In this document: positions 46,551 to 57,998 of the stretch, one piece after another | Layout of the letters: each line of letters begins with the position of its first letter | How positions within the stretch are numbered: the stretch's first letter is position 1 | Translations under genes and position numbers: made by a program | Assembly: GCA_028015205.1 (NCBI GenBank) | Contig: CM051520.1 | Coordinates: 7,102,501-7,166,500 of the forward strand | From: Mytilisepta virgata | Taxonomy: Eukaryota; Mollusca; Bivalvia; Mytilida; Mytilidae | DNA: 64,000 nucleotides | Direction: 5' to 3' | Notes under the pieces: model-generated | The model's input: the letters and a program-made list of their open reading frames with translations, nothing else | Told to the model about the DNA's origin: nothing | Database searches by the model: none

Positions 46551-47187
46551 TCTGTGTTGACCATGCGTTCCGCAGGCAACACAAAAATGGAAAAATTACA
46601 ATTACTCTAAACTACACTTATAAAAGTTAATGTCACGATCATATTCAAGGATATAAAAAGTATTTTGGATACAAGTTTCATGAATTGCACTTACAAGTCT
46701 GCATCTCATCTTCACCTTCACCTCGAAATGGACACCAGAGGAAGGTTAGTTTAAAAATATTTTATCAATTAAATCACAGATATGTTAACAATATATACAG
46801 TGAACATTTAGACATAATATACATTAATTAAAGGGATTGGGAAACAGTTACAAACTTATATTAATTCCTATCCCTGCTTACTCTTCCAGAGCACCTGAGC
46901 CTATCCCCCCCCCTTAAGCTCCTCATATTTTCAGAATCATGGTTAAATACCTTCTTTTCAGACGACACAACACCGTCTTGGTGCTTAGTTTTACGGGTTT
47001 TTCTTTATCTTGTTCTTTCTTAAAATGGAAATAGTGATTACAAATACACATATAATTTTACACAAAATATATTTAAAGATTTTCAGGTTTACAAATGTAC
47101 CCTTAAACAGACAAATATTCATTTATTCCTCCAATAGTTTTTTTTTTATAATTTCCGCCTCATAATTTTTTTTCAAACAAAACTTAC

Positions 47188-47398
47188 CTCTATTCAGATC
47201 TTTATCTTTGAGTTGTTACATCAGAAGTAAGAATGACATGGTTGAAGGAATTTAAATCTTGGATCATTTTTACTTTGGACAACAATTTCAAATTCCACTC
47301 CAGTTTTAGCTAAATACATTGGCATACGATCTATGATGGGTTGGATGTCTGGGGGCAGAGGTATAACCTTTGGTCCCATTGATGCAACATTTGTGACA
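47188..47398 (-). pseudogene. SURP-domain exon with two in-frame stops, copy 2
   Basis: Same 211-nt length, acceptor (TTTATTTCAG) and donor (GAG|GTAAGTT) as the exon at 28118-28328. The protein differs at a few sites (ASMG, PPDIQ, KTGVEFE, VQSKND, QPCHSYF). The highly conserved tryptophan of the PWH box is cysteine here. The two TGA codons after HSYF and before the donor are at the same positions as in the other copy. They therefore predate the duplication or were copied with it. Confidence 0.78.
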
Positions 47399-48169
47399 CT
47401 GAAATAAATATATAACATATGCTTTGCGATGATGAAATAGAACTTATTGTATGGTGAATTAGGAGAAATTGTCTCGAGGATAGCAGCTATCACGGATAAT
47501 AATTTTGTGTAAAAAATCATATCAAATATGCTATTTCTTGGAAACTTAATTTCTTGTTACATTAGACCTATAAAAACCATACAAATAAAATATAAAGCAA
47601 TAACAGTATAATCTGTAGTCATCAACAATCGGAACTTTTAGTTCCTGTTAAAGGAAAATTGGAATCTTTCTGCTTAACTCTTTTTGGAAAACATGTAAAG
47701 TGGTGGATGAAGATAAATTTTACCAAAATACATTTAGAATGAAAATGACTGCATTGAGAGAGATTCTAATGTTTAAAGTATTGGTAATTCTAGCAACTTT
47801 GGTTTTTTTTTTGTGCAATTTTCTCTGAATGAAATTTAACCCAAATTTTAATGAATCAGACTTGACGTTGCTATTGCTTGTAGACTAACATACTTTTTTC
47901 AACATACAATACCATAACCATCAGCTTTTTTGCAGAATGCCATAAAACATTTTAGGCATAGAGGAAAAATTAGGGTCAGTTGGGAGGCATGAAAGTGACC
48001 ATTTTTTGGTTTAAATATATGGAGAAACGGTTTTCAGCAATCAGGTGAGTGTAGGATAAACAAAGAAATTATTTAAGGGGTTTCATTATTTCATTTTAAT
48101 ATTTGAGTTTGACATAAATTCAGCATGTACATTATATGTTGAAAAAATAAAATAATAATCATTACAAAC

Positions 48170-48389
48170 CTGGGTGCTTTTCCTCTCCTGGTTCTTATGG
48201 TAGATGTGGAGCCAACAAAGATCACTCTGGTTCTGTACCTGGAGGAGGAGGCTGATTTGATGGAGAAACGGTGACAGGTTCCCCGGGGATGGAGGCACTC
48301 CTGGATGTACATGATAATCTGTAGACCATTGTATGAAGCCTGAGATGGATTCAGCAGGGGGAGTACTATTGGCTGAATGTGGAGAGAAA
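48170..48389 (-). pseudogene. Proline-rich exon upstream of the SURP exon
   Basis: 220 nt with acceptor GGCATATACAG and donor CACCCAG|GTTTGT. One frame is open for the whole length (FSPHSANSTPPAESISG...). Another reads a typical low-complexity linker (SPSNQPPPPGTEPE) but has stops. A proline-rich linker before the second SURP is expected in SFSWAP-type proteins, which is why I connect it. On its own it is not diagnostic. Two longer minus-strand frames (48086-48409, 48091-48603) run through it and into intron. Confidence 0.45.
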
Positions 48390-51082
48390 CTGTATATGCC
48401 ATAAAACATGTAAAAGTTGGTTCAACTCCATTCAGGGCATATCCACCCGTAATAATCATACTAAATACTATACCTGCTTTTGCGTACTTTGTACGTTTCA
48501 AATATAACATCATAATTAAGCTATTGAATCTTGAGTAACGAGGAACAGAAATAACCCTACTACAGAGATTGTACATGCAAGTGTAAATGCGAGAGACAGT
48601 CAATATGTTGAAAACAAACTTACATTTTTGAAGATTAATTCAAAAGCTGATTTTGCATTTTAAAAACGTCTCCAGAGACAAACCGGAATAAAAAGGAAGA
48701 AAATTTAACCGTACACCTTCAAATAGAAAAAGACATTCTAAACTTGAAATGAGACAAAGAATTACGTATTTAAAAAAAAAACAGAAAAATGAATGTAAAT
48801 TTTAATCATTTGATACTCCTTATTGTATGCATTGCACTAGATTTTCCAGTTGATGTATTTTAAAAATTATGCCCAGGTTTATTAATTCAGGCCTGAATGT
48901 TTGTAACGATCCACCAATCCATTTCAAATGTAAAATCAGTGTTTTCTTGGCATCAATTGAAATATGTGAATTTTAACGAATTTTCTCATGAGATTGCCAT
49001 ATAACGTAATGAGACGCAGATTTCAACAATTCGAAGATCTGAGTGTAAGGCCTTCAATTAATAACGCATTGACATTGTCTTGCTCTCCAAGATAGTTTCT
49101 TACAATATGTGATATCAACCTTTAATACACGGAAAGGCATATCTATTGTGAAATAACAATTTAAAAATCATCTGAAAATATAACATTTGCATTATATTTA
49201 TACATATCGAAATCATTTTCCTCATTATTTGGCCTCAGATTGCACTCGAAAATGACCACTGACATACCTTTTTCTCAGCAGCTTTCCAACTCTTGTATTA
49301 CGATGAACAACATATCAGAAAATGAAAAAATCTCAATATAAGAAATAACTGTTGGATATGCCCTTAAAAGAAGATTCTTCAAATATAGCTTGCAATCACC
49401 ATTTGACCTATTAAGTAATCATCCAAAGAAATAATTTTGGAAGAATCAAGTTTGTAAATTAATTAAATTATACCGGAAAAAACAAATTATAGAAAGTAGT
49501 AAAATATTTATAAACGGACACATATACAACAGGTGATAATCATCAATTGCTTGCTATAAGCGCCTATAATGATTTATTAAGGGATGTTTTTCAATCACTT
49601 CACTCAATATACTTAATAGATGAAACGAGAATTTGAAAATTATGTGAAAGAGAAGAGGAGGACATTATCCATTTTCTACTCAAAGTTTTGGAGCCGATTG
49701 GACAAAGGTATATAAATCGTATTAACAATTTTGCTTTATAACTTGCAGGTAAAACATTCGCATTTCTAGACAGGACAAAGAAACTTCAATTGGTAGTTGA
49801 CTTCTCTGCATTACGCCGTCTATTTATAAAAGCAAATCTGAAGCATTAATGGAATGTAAGTCCCATACAAGGCAGTTGTGTTTAGCTTTGAATATAAATA
49901 GAAATCGTACTTTGAAAATTAATTAATGAGTCATAAATGGTGTGGAATTTACCATGCCAATGTACATAAAAAAAAGAAATGATAACATCCGGGTTTAGTG
50001 AAACTATCAAATACTGTAAAAAGTAGTGTCATGTATATAATTATTGGTAACAGTATTTGGACCTTTGTGTTGTTGGTTAGCTGCTTGTACATAAACAGAA
50101 CCAATATATATACGTCACATCATTACCACTTCAAATTACTCCAGTCACAGGTTGTCTGAAAGAGGACAGGAACAGAATTACACAAAAGAATAGAATAAGT
50201 CTGAAATTAAAAATAGTACCTGCAAATATGTTTGGTATTTCTAAAATTTAATACGTTTGGTATTTCTAAAATTTTAATACATCTAATAATGAAAATTTTT
50301 ATGTCATATGAGCAAAAACTAGAAATTGATTCTGCTAAGAAGATGTGTTGGTAGTTTCGAAGATTCAAACTGTTTGAGATATCGACTTGAAATTACTTCC
50401 AAATCAATTTGAAAATGTCCAATTTATCGTCTGTCGTCTGTGTGTGAGTCAAGATGGCTATAAATCGAAAGTAGGCCTGGCGTCTTTTAAAAAATATAGT
50501 TTGTGAAACTAATTTGAACACTTCTTTGAATTTTCATAAGTGTATGTTTTTTTTTCACTAAATTCAAATCATCCATTCTTTAAATGCATAAAAAGCTGCA
50601 GCGCCAGCCTATGTCTGTATAGTTATGAGGCATCACACCTCTTCAAGATCTTTTTCATTATTTAGGCTTGGTATTGGATTGTTGTCTTGGAAGATATTCC
50701 ATTACACACACCTCTTTAATTATTAATTATTAAAAATGTTACACTACTGAAATCCCCAAATTTGTCAACAAAACGCTTTACCTGTATACATACCTTAAGA
50801 TTTGGAACAATAAACATTGGGACAGTCAAGGTAAAATATACATGTCAAATCATCAATTAGTAATAATTACCTGAAACACAGATTGTGTTGCAGAGAACAG
50901 ATTTCTTTATGTACTGTTGCTAGTCATCAATTTCATATAATTTCATTATTGTGATAATTTCATATATTGAAATTATCAATGTGAAATGTTACTAAATATT
51001 TCAAAACAAAATTTTTAAAAGTGAAGACGAGGAGTATGTGCTATAATCAATACAGAGTAATCGGACATGAAAATGACCGATA
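48390..51082. other. Unique AT-rich sequence, nothing recognised
   Basis: No repeat shared with the rest of the window and no credible open frame. A small direct duplication of about 27 bp (TTGGTATTTCTAAAATTT) lies at 50231-50280. It may hold unrecognised introns of the SURP gene. Confidence 0.45.
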
Positions 51083-51084
51083 TA

Positions 51085-51109
51085 TACTGAACCGCAAAAG
51101 AAACGTCGC
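51085..51109 (+). repeat. Tc1 left terminal inverted repeat
   Basis: Pairs with 52602-52626 over 25 bases with one mismatch at the first base. Homology ends after GTCGC. Confidence 0.94.
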
Positions 51110-51396
51110 TTTTTCAAAATGTTAGCAAAATTCAAAATAAATATTAATTAATGATTTTTATATAATCAGTATTACGATTACATCACCAGGTAAGATTAAA
51201 TTACCTGTGAATTAAATTTTCGGTTGAATAATTTTCAGTTGATATCGTAGAGCGACCGTATCTAAAACCGCTCGTGGGACACACTTGGCGGTAATTTTTC
51301 TTAAATCTTAAATGTTCGTGAAATTCATGCTCCTTTATGGGTATAAAAGGCCGGAGAAAATTAAAGAGTGTTAGTATCAGTGTTGACACAGAAGCT

Positions 51397-52434
51397 ATGC
51401 CACGTCTGACTCCACAACAAAGAGAACAGGCCATTGGTCGATTGGATGCTGGGCAATCTGCCAGAGTTATTGCCAACGACTTCAACTGTGCTGTTCGAAC
51501 AATTGAACGTCTACGGACACGGTACAATGTAACAAACAGCACAAATGACCATCCACGGAGTGGTAGACCCCAAGTCACTACCTCTAGACAGAATAGAGGC
51601 ATTGTTCGTCACCATTTGATGAATCGGTTCACCCCAGCTGCCGAAACTGCCAGAAACACTGTTGGAACACATGGACGACCCATAAGTGATGATACGGTTC
51701 GTCGGCGATTAGCTGCTAGAAACATGAGATGTCGCCGTCCAGCAAGAGGACCCATTCTTACTCCTCGACACCGTCAAGCTCGTCTTCAGTGGGCCACTCA
51801 GCGACAGAATTGGCACAATCGACAATGGCGTAACATCATCTTCTCTGACGAAAGCCGTTACTGCATTTCAACAGCCGATGGCAGAACCAGAGTGTGGAGA
51901 AGACGCGGGGAACGTTACGAAGACAGCTGCATTCTGGAAACAGACGCGTGGGGAGGACCTAGCATCATGATATGGGGTGGAATTGGCCTTAACATTAAAC
52001 TTAATCCAGTCATCTTTCAGAACCTTGGCCCAGGCAGAGGAAATGGCGTAACAGCTGCCGGTTACATCGACCAAGTCTTGACACCCCATGTTCAGCCCCA
52101 TTTCGCATGTCATCAAAACAAGACTTTCCAACAGGACAATGCATGTGCGCATACCGCAAGAGCCACAAGAGACTTCCTACAGCAGAATAACATTAATGTT
52201 ATGGATTGGCCGGCTTTGAGTCCAGATTTAAACCCTATTGAACATTTATGGGACGAAGTTCAAAGACGGTTGAATAATGAGCAGCCAAGTCCGACAACTG
52301 CAGCTGAACTTTCAAAAGCGTTTCAGAGAGTATGGGCACGTATTCCGATGGCGTTTATTAATCGGCTCATCAACTCCATGTACCGAAGATGTGCCGCAGT
52401 AATTGGTGCCGGTGGAGGACATACACGTTATTAA
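51397..52434 (+). CDS. Tc1-family transposase (DD34E)
   Basis: 345 codons from the ATG at 51397 (MPRLTPQQREQAIGRLDAG). I prefer this start because it is where Tc1 transposases normally begin; the in-frame ATG at 51337 would add 20 unusual residues. A paired-type helix-turn-helix region covers residues 5-110, with a GRPQ linker motif at 57-60 (RSGRPQVTT). The catalytic triad is D151 (IIFSDESR), D247 (FQQDNACAHTA) and E282 (SPDLNPIEHLW), with 34 residues between the second D and E. WGGP/MIWGGI sits in the expected place. Length matches the family (about 340). No stop or frameshift. The enzyme binds its own terminal repeats in the nucleus and moves the element. Confidence 0.96.
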   Translation: MPRLTPQQREQAIGRLDAGQSARVIANDFNCAVRTIERLRTRYNVTNSTNDHPRSGRPQVTTSRQNRGIVRHHLMNRFTPAAETARNTVGTHGRPISDDTVRRRLAARNMRCRRPARGPILTPRHRQARLQWATQRQNWHNRQWRNIIFSDESRYCISTADGRTRVWRRRGERYEDSCILETDAWGGPSIMIWGGIGLNIKLNPVIFQNLGPGRGNGVTAAGYIDQVLTPHVQPHFACHQNKTFQQDNACAHTARATRDFLQQNNINVMDWPALSPDLNPIEHLWDEVQRRLNNEQPSPTTAAELSKAFQRVWARIPMAFINRLINSMYRRCAAVIGAGGGHTRY

Positions 52435-52601
52435 CGGACGTGGGAGCACAGCATTGAAAACATGTGACGTTGCGACAATTGTGACGTTTTTGTGAACATT
52501 GTAACCAAAAGACTGTAAATCATTCATTAAATTTTGTAAAAATTAATTTAAAATATATAAATGTCACTTTGAAATAAATGTATGTGAACATGTCATTTTG
52601 T

Positions 52602-52626
52602 GCGACGTTTCTTTTGCGGTTCAGTG
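52602..52626 (-). repeat. Tc1 right terminal inverted repeat
   Basis: GCGACGTTTCTTTTGCGGTT and CAGTG close the element before the TA at 52627. Confidence 0.94.
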
Positions 52627-52809
52627 TAGTTGGATATGATGCTATAATCGTTCAGAGGTTACAAAAAAGTAAATTTTGCTTATATTGGAAGGAAAATATG
52701 GTTTTTAATACTTTCATCAATTAGAATCTGAAGAATTTAGATACTATTTAACTTGAAGGGATATGTACATATTATCAGGTTTTCTGCAAAAGTATATCGT
52801 AAAATATCA

Positions 52810-52889
52810 GCTGCGAGACACAATGTGAAGCTTTTTCGGCGAGTGAGCGTAGCGAACGAGCTAAAAAGCTTCATATTGTGTCGAGCGGC
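52810..52889. repeat. Hairpin, arms about 27 bp
   Basis: GCTGCGAGACACAATGTGAA...GCTTTTT is mirrored by AAAAAGCTTCATATTGTGTC...GAGCGGC with about four mismatches. The loop contains GAGTGAGCGTAGCGAACGAG. Confidence 0.85.
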
Positions 52890-53189
52890 TTATATTTACA
52901 ATATTTGTTTGAAGAAAACTTGATGATAAATTTATCGTATTGTTAACTAGCAATCTTAATGGAATTTCTTACTTTTCAATGGCCATCTGCCTATAACCGG
53001 ATGTTTTCCTGATATATTCGGGTCAATGTTGGGTCAAACATTATGACGTCGCTGATATATTCGGGTCAGCTCATATTAGGGTCGGGTCAACTCTTTACGA
53101 CGTCACAGTGCCGAAATACGGGAAATTGTGAAGGACTCAGCAGGTCGATATAAGCATGGGGAAATACGATAAATTTAAATCCTTCCTGT
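52890..53189. other. Spacer with CRE-like palindrome
   Basis: Includes duplicated ATATTCGGGTCA phrases (53016, 53058) and ACGACGTCACAG near 53097. No gene recognised. Confidence 0.4.
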
Positions 53190-53450
53190 GGCGTCACTTA
53201 GAACTATTCTGGACAGTTTTGACCTAGAACCATTCTTAACAGTTCCACCCTAGAACCATTCTGGACTGTTATACCCTAGAACCATTTATGACATATGCCT
53301 TGGAACCATTGATGATAGTTCTACCCCAGAACCATTTATGACCAAGTGTATCCTGACCTAGAACTGTTCTGGAGTTCTGACCTAGAACTATTTGTGACAG
53401 TTCTACCCAAGAACCATTTATGACATTTCTACCTTAGAACCATTTATGAC
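53190..53450. repeat. Degenerate 25-35-bp minisatellite
   Basis: About nine units of the form (CC)TAGAACCATTTATGACAGTT CTACC, with substitutions and small length changes. Confidence 0.85.
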
Positions 53451-56187
53451 AGGGCTGGTTCTACTCTTTGCTGGCAGAATAGTGGAGACCCAACTGTTCA
53501 TGTTCTTTTTCAGGATAACTGAAATCACAATAAATTTTTATATCAATCAATTAATATATCTGACTGTCAGAATGAAAGTTATATTGAAATTTAAATTACC
53601 AATCTTAACACATGTGTTTTTAGAACCTATTCATTCAATAGTTACTCAACAGTAGAAAAATTCTGATGTTTCTGATCTTGTTTTGTAAAATTTCCATCTA
53701 AATCTGTTTATACATTGTATAAATGCATATAGCATATGCCATTAAATAATTAGAAATACAAGTTCTATCTTTATGTTTTATCTCCTGGTTTGAAATTTTA
53801 AAAAAATGTTTCATGCAAGTCTATCTTTTTATATATCGTTTTTAAAATTTACCTATGAAATATAAAGCAGTGCATATATAACAGTCTAAATATGCATGGA
53901 TATATAAATGAAGTATTCCTACACAGATATGTATACAAACCTTAACTATCTTACTACTCATCTTCCTCCTAAATTTCTTTAAGTTTATATTTTTCTGATT
54001 TGATCATTTCACAATATATTTGTAATACTGATTCAATGGATCTTCAAAATGTGGTGTAAAATTATAATTTATATAACCTTCTGTACATTTTCATTAAATA
54101 TTTACTTCCAGTATCTAATTTCAACATTCTACACAATTTTCATATTATCATTAAAAGCTAACATGATAATACGCATAGTGATCACTTTTCATTTTGTGCA
54201 AAAACGAAGTTGATTTGTGACTGATATTGATACTTTATGCTTAATTTTAACCAGTTAATGTAACTTATAGAGAATAATACATGGCCGATGGATGACATTG
54301 GGCGAGGGTGATACGGCATGTGATACAGATTTTGTCATATTTTATACACTTTATCATACATTTGAATAGGAGAATACAGTCACATGACCAATATCATTTT
54401 AAGGGGTATGATAAAGGGGTGATGATATCGATATCATCGCTGTAGAAAATACAGCTGACAATGTTCTGTCAGTATCGTATATGAAATTTTCCTTTAATTA
54501 GTATAAAGTATATGATAAAAGTACAGGAATTAGGAAAGATATCAGAACATTTGAAGAAAAAATGCATTATACAAGTGTGTAAAAAACAATAGCGCAAGAA
54601 TCTTTCATACATACTATATACGATATTAGTACAGTACGTTGTGCAGGATTGTGAACATAAAAGTAGGGATTGCATCAATATGTTGTTTTGCACACATCAT
54701 GAGTTTCTGTAAAATGTCTCGATATGCTGAAATCAATATGGCTGCTCTTAATTGCAAATTATATCCTTTAATTCAATTACAAAAATGTATAATGTTCTAG
54801 CTATTAATATCAAAACAATATATTGATGTCTTATTAATTGTTGTTGTATGAAATAACGATTATGAATCAAAAGATCTTCATCTTTGTTGAACCCATTTAA
54901 CCAAAAGTGCGTAGCACTGTTTTTAGATTGACAGGACATATGCAGTTATACAGACTAAATATGGCAAAGGACCATTTGCTACTTTCCAAGTAGTATGAAT
55001 TACATATGAAAAATATTTTTGTGTATTTTAGGCTGCACTTTAATGAAGCTACTATACTAAATTTATGTTTATGTTTGATATTTGGTAAAAACACGTTAAA
55101 CGTAAATGCGCTTTCGAAGATATAATGCCTGATTTATTACTCAAATATTAAGCCACACAGGTTCCGATTCAAGTCATTATTGCAAATTATGGAGTTCCAC
55201 GTTTCAAGCTATTCAATTTACAACTGCCGTGCTACAAACCAATTTCACAATGAACTCCAAAACATAGTAGTAATACATTTCTATATACTTCAGACAAAGC
55301 TTATGTCTGCTGAACAATTATAGGTAGGGAAAGAAAGAAATGAAATCAATTCATTAAGCACGCATTTAGCTTTATATTTTGCAGTTTTTTTAATATAACA
55401 CAATATACATTCCTCATCTGAACTGTCCTATTTATATAGTTGCAATAAGCTCTTATAATCATAAACATATATACTTATTTGCCTTCAAATAGACAAATTA
55501 GTTAAAAGTGGTTTTTTTTTTTTTATTATTAAGTGAGTAATTTTACTCACTTTATAAATGCTTCAAGTAATAACTGTATATCTATCATAGAAAATCAGTC
55601 AACAGAAATCTACTTATGATAAAAAATCAAACTAAATATGAAATCATTTCTCTGAAAAAAATATAATTCTTTATTAATTTAACAATTCTGTCTCACTTCA
55701 TCTAAATAAAGATAGTTTAATTATTGTATACAATATAATTTTCCGCTGAATTCAACTATGTGTAATTTCTGAAAAAAAGGAAACACAAACTATCTGTCAT
55801 AAACAGCTGATAACTGTCTGAAAAAAATATCAACTTCATTGATACATTTTATAAATATACTGAGTAAGTTGCACAAAAATCATGACCATTTTTTCGGAGA
55901 CCTAAATATTCCATTTTTGGTTAAATGTATATATTAACTAAGCTTAATAATAAATAAGTGACAAATTATACTGCAAACCAAAGAAATGTAAACAATGAAT
56001 CATTTATTTAAAGTGTAGTACAAATACTCATGATAGATAAAAATATAACATTATGTTAATTCATATTCACAACGAGCAATGCTTTTTCTATAAACCAATT
56101 AAACTTCAAAGACTGTTGTACTATGTGTGTGACCAGTGATACATTTTTTTTAAATGCGGAACACCACCAAAATAATTCCATACATAT
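53451..56187. other. Unique AT-rich sequence, no gene recognised
   Basis: Only short open frames (60-75 codons) without recognisable features. An 18-bp perfect palindrome GATGATATCGATATCATC is at 54421-54438. Confidence 0.45.
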
Positions 56188-56351
56188 AGATTCTCCTTCA
56201 GGTACAAGTGAGTTATGGAATTTCTCCACCCGAGATAGTTGAATTTTCGATTTTCAACACGCGAGTCTTTAGCGAGCGTGTTAAAATCTAAAATTTAACT
56301 ATTGAGGGTGGAGAAATTCCATAACTCACGAGTATATTGAAGGAGAATCTG
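56188..56351. repeat. Hairpin element, arms about 60 bp
   Basis: The outer arms AGATTCTCCTTCA / TGAAGGAGAATCT and inner arms TGAGTTATGGAATTTCTCCA(CCC) / complement are perfect. CAACACGC / GCGTGTT closes the loop (GAGTCTTTAGCGA). The whole reads as one self-complementary unit of 164 bp. Confidence 0.88.
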
Positions 56352-57299
56352 TTTCTCCTTCGATTTTCGACAAAACCTCAAGAAAATGTCGTTGCTATAT
56401 AGTTTGTTCACATAGACGTCTTTTCAGGACTTCTCTAGTTTATCGCTCCAATAACTGAAGAAAAAAGGGCGCTAATTCCCACGTAGAAATTTAATCAGAG
56501 GGAAGTGGTTAAAGATATTATGTATTTTACTCCACCAATTAAACACGTCAAGAATTGGAGAAATGAATATCCAACAAGTAAAAAAAAATATCTATATACA
56601 TATGTGTCATTTAAATACTATCAATAAAACATAAGGAATGCATACAGCTGTATTCCATGGGATACATATTTTGAGACTATTTGCTTATTGGTCAATACAG
56701 TATAGCTCTTTAACAACGCTATAGACAAAATACATAGAATGGCAAATTTGTAGAAAAATCTTTATACAACTGATACTAATATCAAATGTCGCACATTCAA
56801 ATAAGACTCATTTATAGCCTTAATCTCTACAAGAAAGAGACAAAAACAACAAGCTTTATGAAGGAAGATATATAATCTTGCTGCCAATCAGCACTGGTCG
56901 AGGCCAGTCATAATTAGTTCAGAACAGTTAAAATGCATTTTTTTCTCAACTAGTCCTGATATACATTTTTTCATTATTTTATATACAAATTCATATCACA
57001 CTACATATTAAAATATGCATAATATTTGAAACATCTTGGAAAATAAATACATCTTTCAAACAACAAATTGCCAAATTTCTATACTGTATATTATCATAGC
57101 AGCTGTCACAATTTGTGCCAGTGTTTGGAATAATTAGACTTGGGTCTATCGGATGATGAAAAACAATTTCCTTTTTTACGAAAATATAACGGATAAATGC
57201 ACAGGCTCTATGAATTCCTATGTTATTTATATTATACAGGTCTGTTATTAGTATAGGAGCAGATCAGTTAGAATTTGTTAAGGTGCGCAGGTGTGGAGC
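56352..57299. other. AT-rich sequence, nothing recognised
   Basis: No repeat family or open frame of note. Confidence 0.45.
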
Positions 57300-57400
57300 C
57301 AGTGGTGACATCATTGGAAATGACGTCACAGAAGTTACGTGACAGGAAAAGACGTAACATCAAAAATGTTCTGAGCGCATGCTCAATCGACAGTGATGAA
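57300..57400 (+). promoter_or_regulatory. Cluster of CRE-like and NRF1-like motifs
   Basis: A perfect CRE palindrome TGACGTCA is at 57321-57328, with further ACGTGAC and GACGTAAC words at 57336-57357 and GCGCATGCTC (NRF1-like half site) at 57376-57385. Such a cluster is unusual in this AT-rich setting and could be a promoter. No supported gene start follows; the 94-codon frame at 57393-57677 has no recognised domain. Confidence 0.35.
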
Positions 57401-57689
57401 TTTTTTCTCAATGTTTTTTTTTAAAGGTAATTTTTGCGCAGTTTTTTGTACTGGAAATGTGAGGGAGATAATTTTGCACCGTTTTGTAAGAAATATTTTT
57501 GACGCCATTTCGGAAGTTGTTCTGTGCATCTATTACTCATTGGATTATCTCCCCTTTTCCCACGTTTTTATTCTTGAGGTTTTTGTTTGTTCATTGGACT
57601 GTATTGGGAAAACTTCTCCTTTAGAAGTGTTTAGGCCGGGACCTACTGCTCGAAGGTCAAGGACCCAAAGAACATGACAAGAAGTCAGT

Positions 57690-57998
57690 TTTCTGGATTG
57701 AATTATTTCCTCTTTTCCCATGCTTTTTGTTCTGTCTGTCCTGTGGATTATAATGTGGGTTTTCTCTCTTCGAGGGGTTGATACTGCTACTAAAAGGTCA
57801 ACTGATGCTTCTCAAGATGCTGCTCAACACTGATTTTTGTTGCTCATGACTATACTCATATGCTCATTTTGATGCTGAAAGTATTCTGAGAAGGGAAATG
57901 ATGTTGCTCTGGTCAATGTTCTTCATTCTACTCTTTACAAGCCTGATCAAGCTAGCAGCTTGACATGGAGATGTCATACAAATGGTAGCCGTTTATCC
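57690..57998. repeat. Left inverted arm around the telomere-like block
   Basis: TTGTTGCTCATGACTATACTCATATGCTCATTT, GATGTTGCTCTGGTCA and CTAGCAGCTTGACATGG...GGTAGCC.TTTATCC reappear inverted, diverged, in 58613-58990. A further copy of parts of this arm (AAAAAGCATGGGAAAAG on the opposite strand) is at the right end of the window. Confidence 0.7.

Larger units (their letters stand above)
46551..48389 (-). pseudogene. SURP-type splicing-factor gene fragment, copy 2 (longer)
   Basis: Minus-strand fragment with three exon-like segments: a proline-rich exon (48389-48170), the SURP exon (47398-47188) and a 69-bp segment (47019-46951). It is longer at its 5' side than the copy at 26.8-28.3 kb, so it is closer to the source. 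Damage includes stops in the SURP exon, loss of the AG acceptor before the 69-bp segment (TTTTAA instead of TTTTAG) and frame conflicts in the proline-rich exon. No further exons were recognised towards 51 kb. Confidence 0.68.
51085..52626 (+). mobile_element. Tc1-like DNA transposon, structurally complete
   Basis: 1542 bp, flanked by TA on both sides (51083-51084 and 52627-52628). Terminal inverted repeats are about 25 bp with one mismatch at the outermost base (left TACTGAACCGCAAAAGAAAC, right complement CACTGAACCGCAAAAGAAAC) and end in GTCGC. One uninterrupted transposase gene lies inside. All parts needed for cut-and-paste movement into TA are present. Confidence 0.96.

Noticed and set aside
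48091..48603. 170-codon minus-strand gene
   Set aside because: It crosses an exon-like segment with acceptor and donor and continues into intron-like DNA. No recognised domain in this frame.
57393..57677. 94-codon gene after the CRE cluster
   Set aside because: Hydrophobic low-information sequence, no domain, no splice support. Left as a regulatory-site note only.
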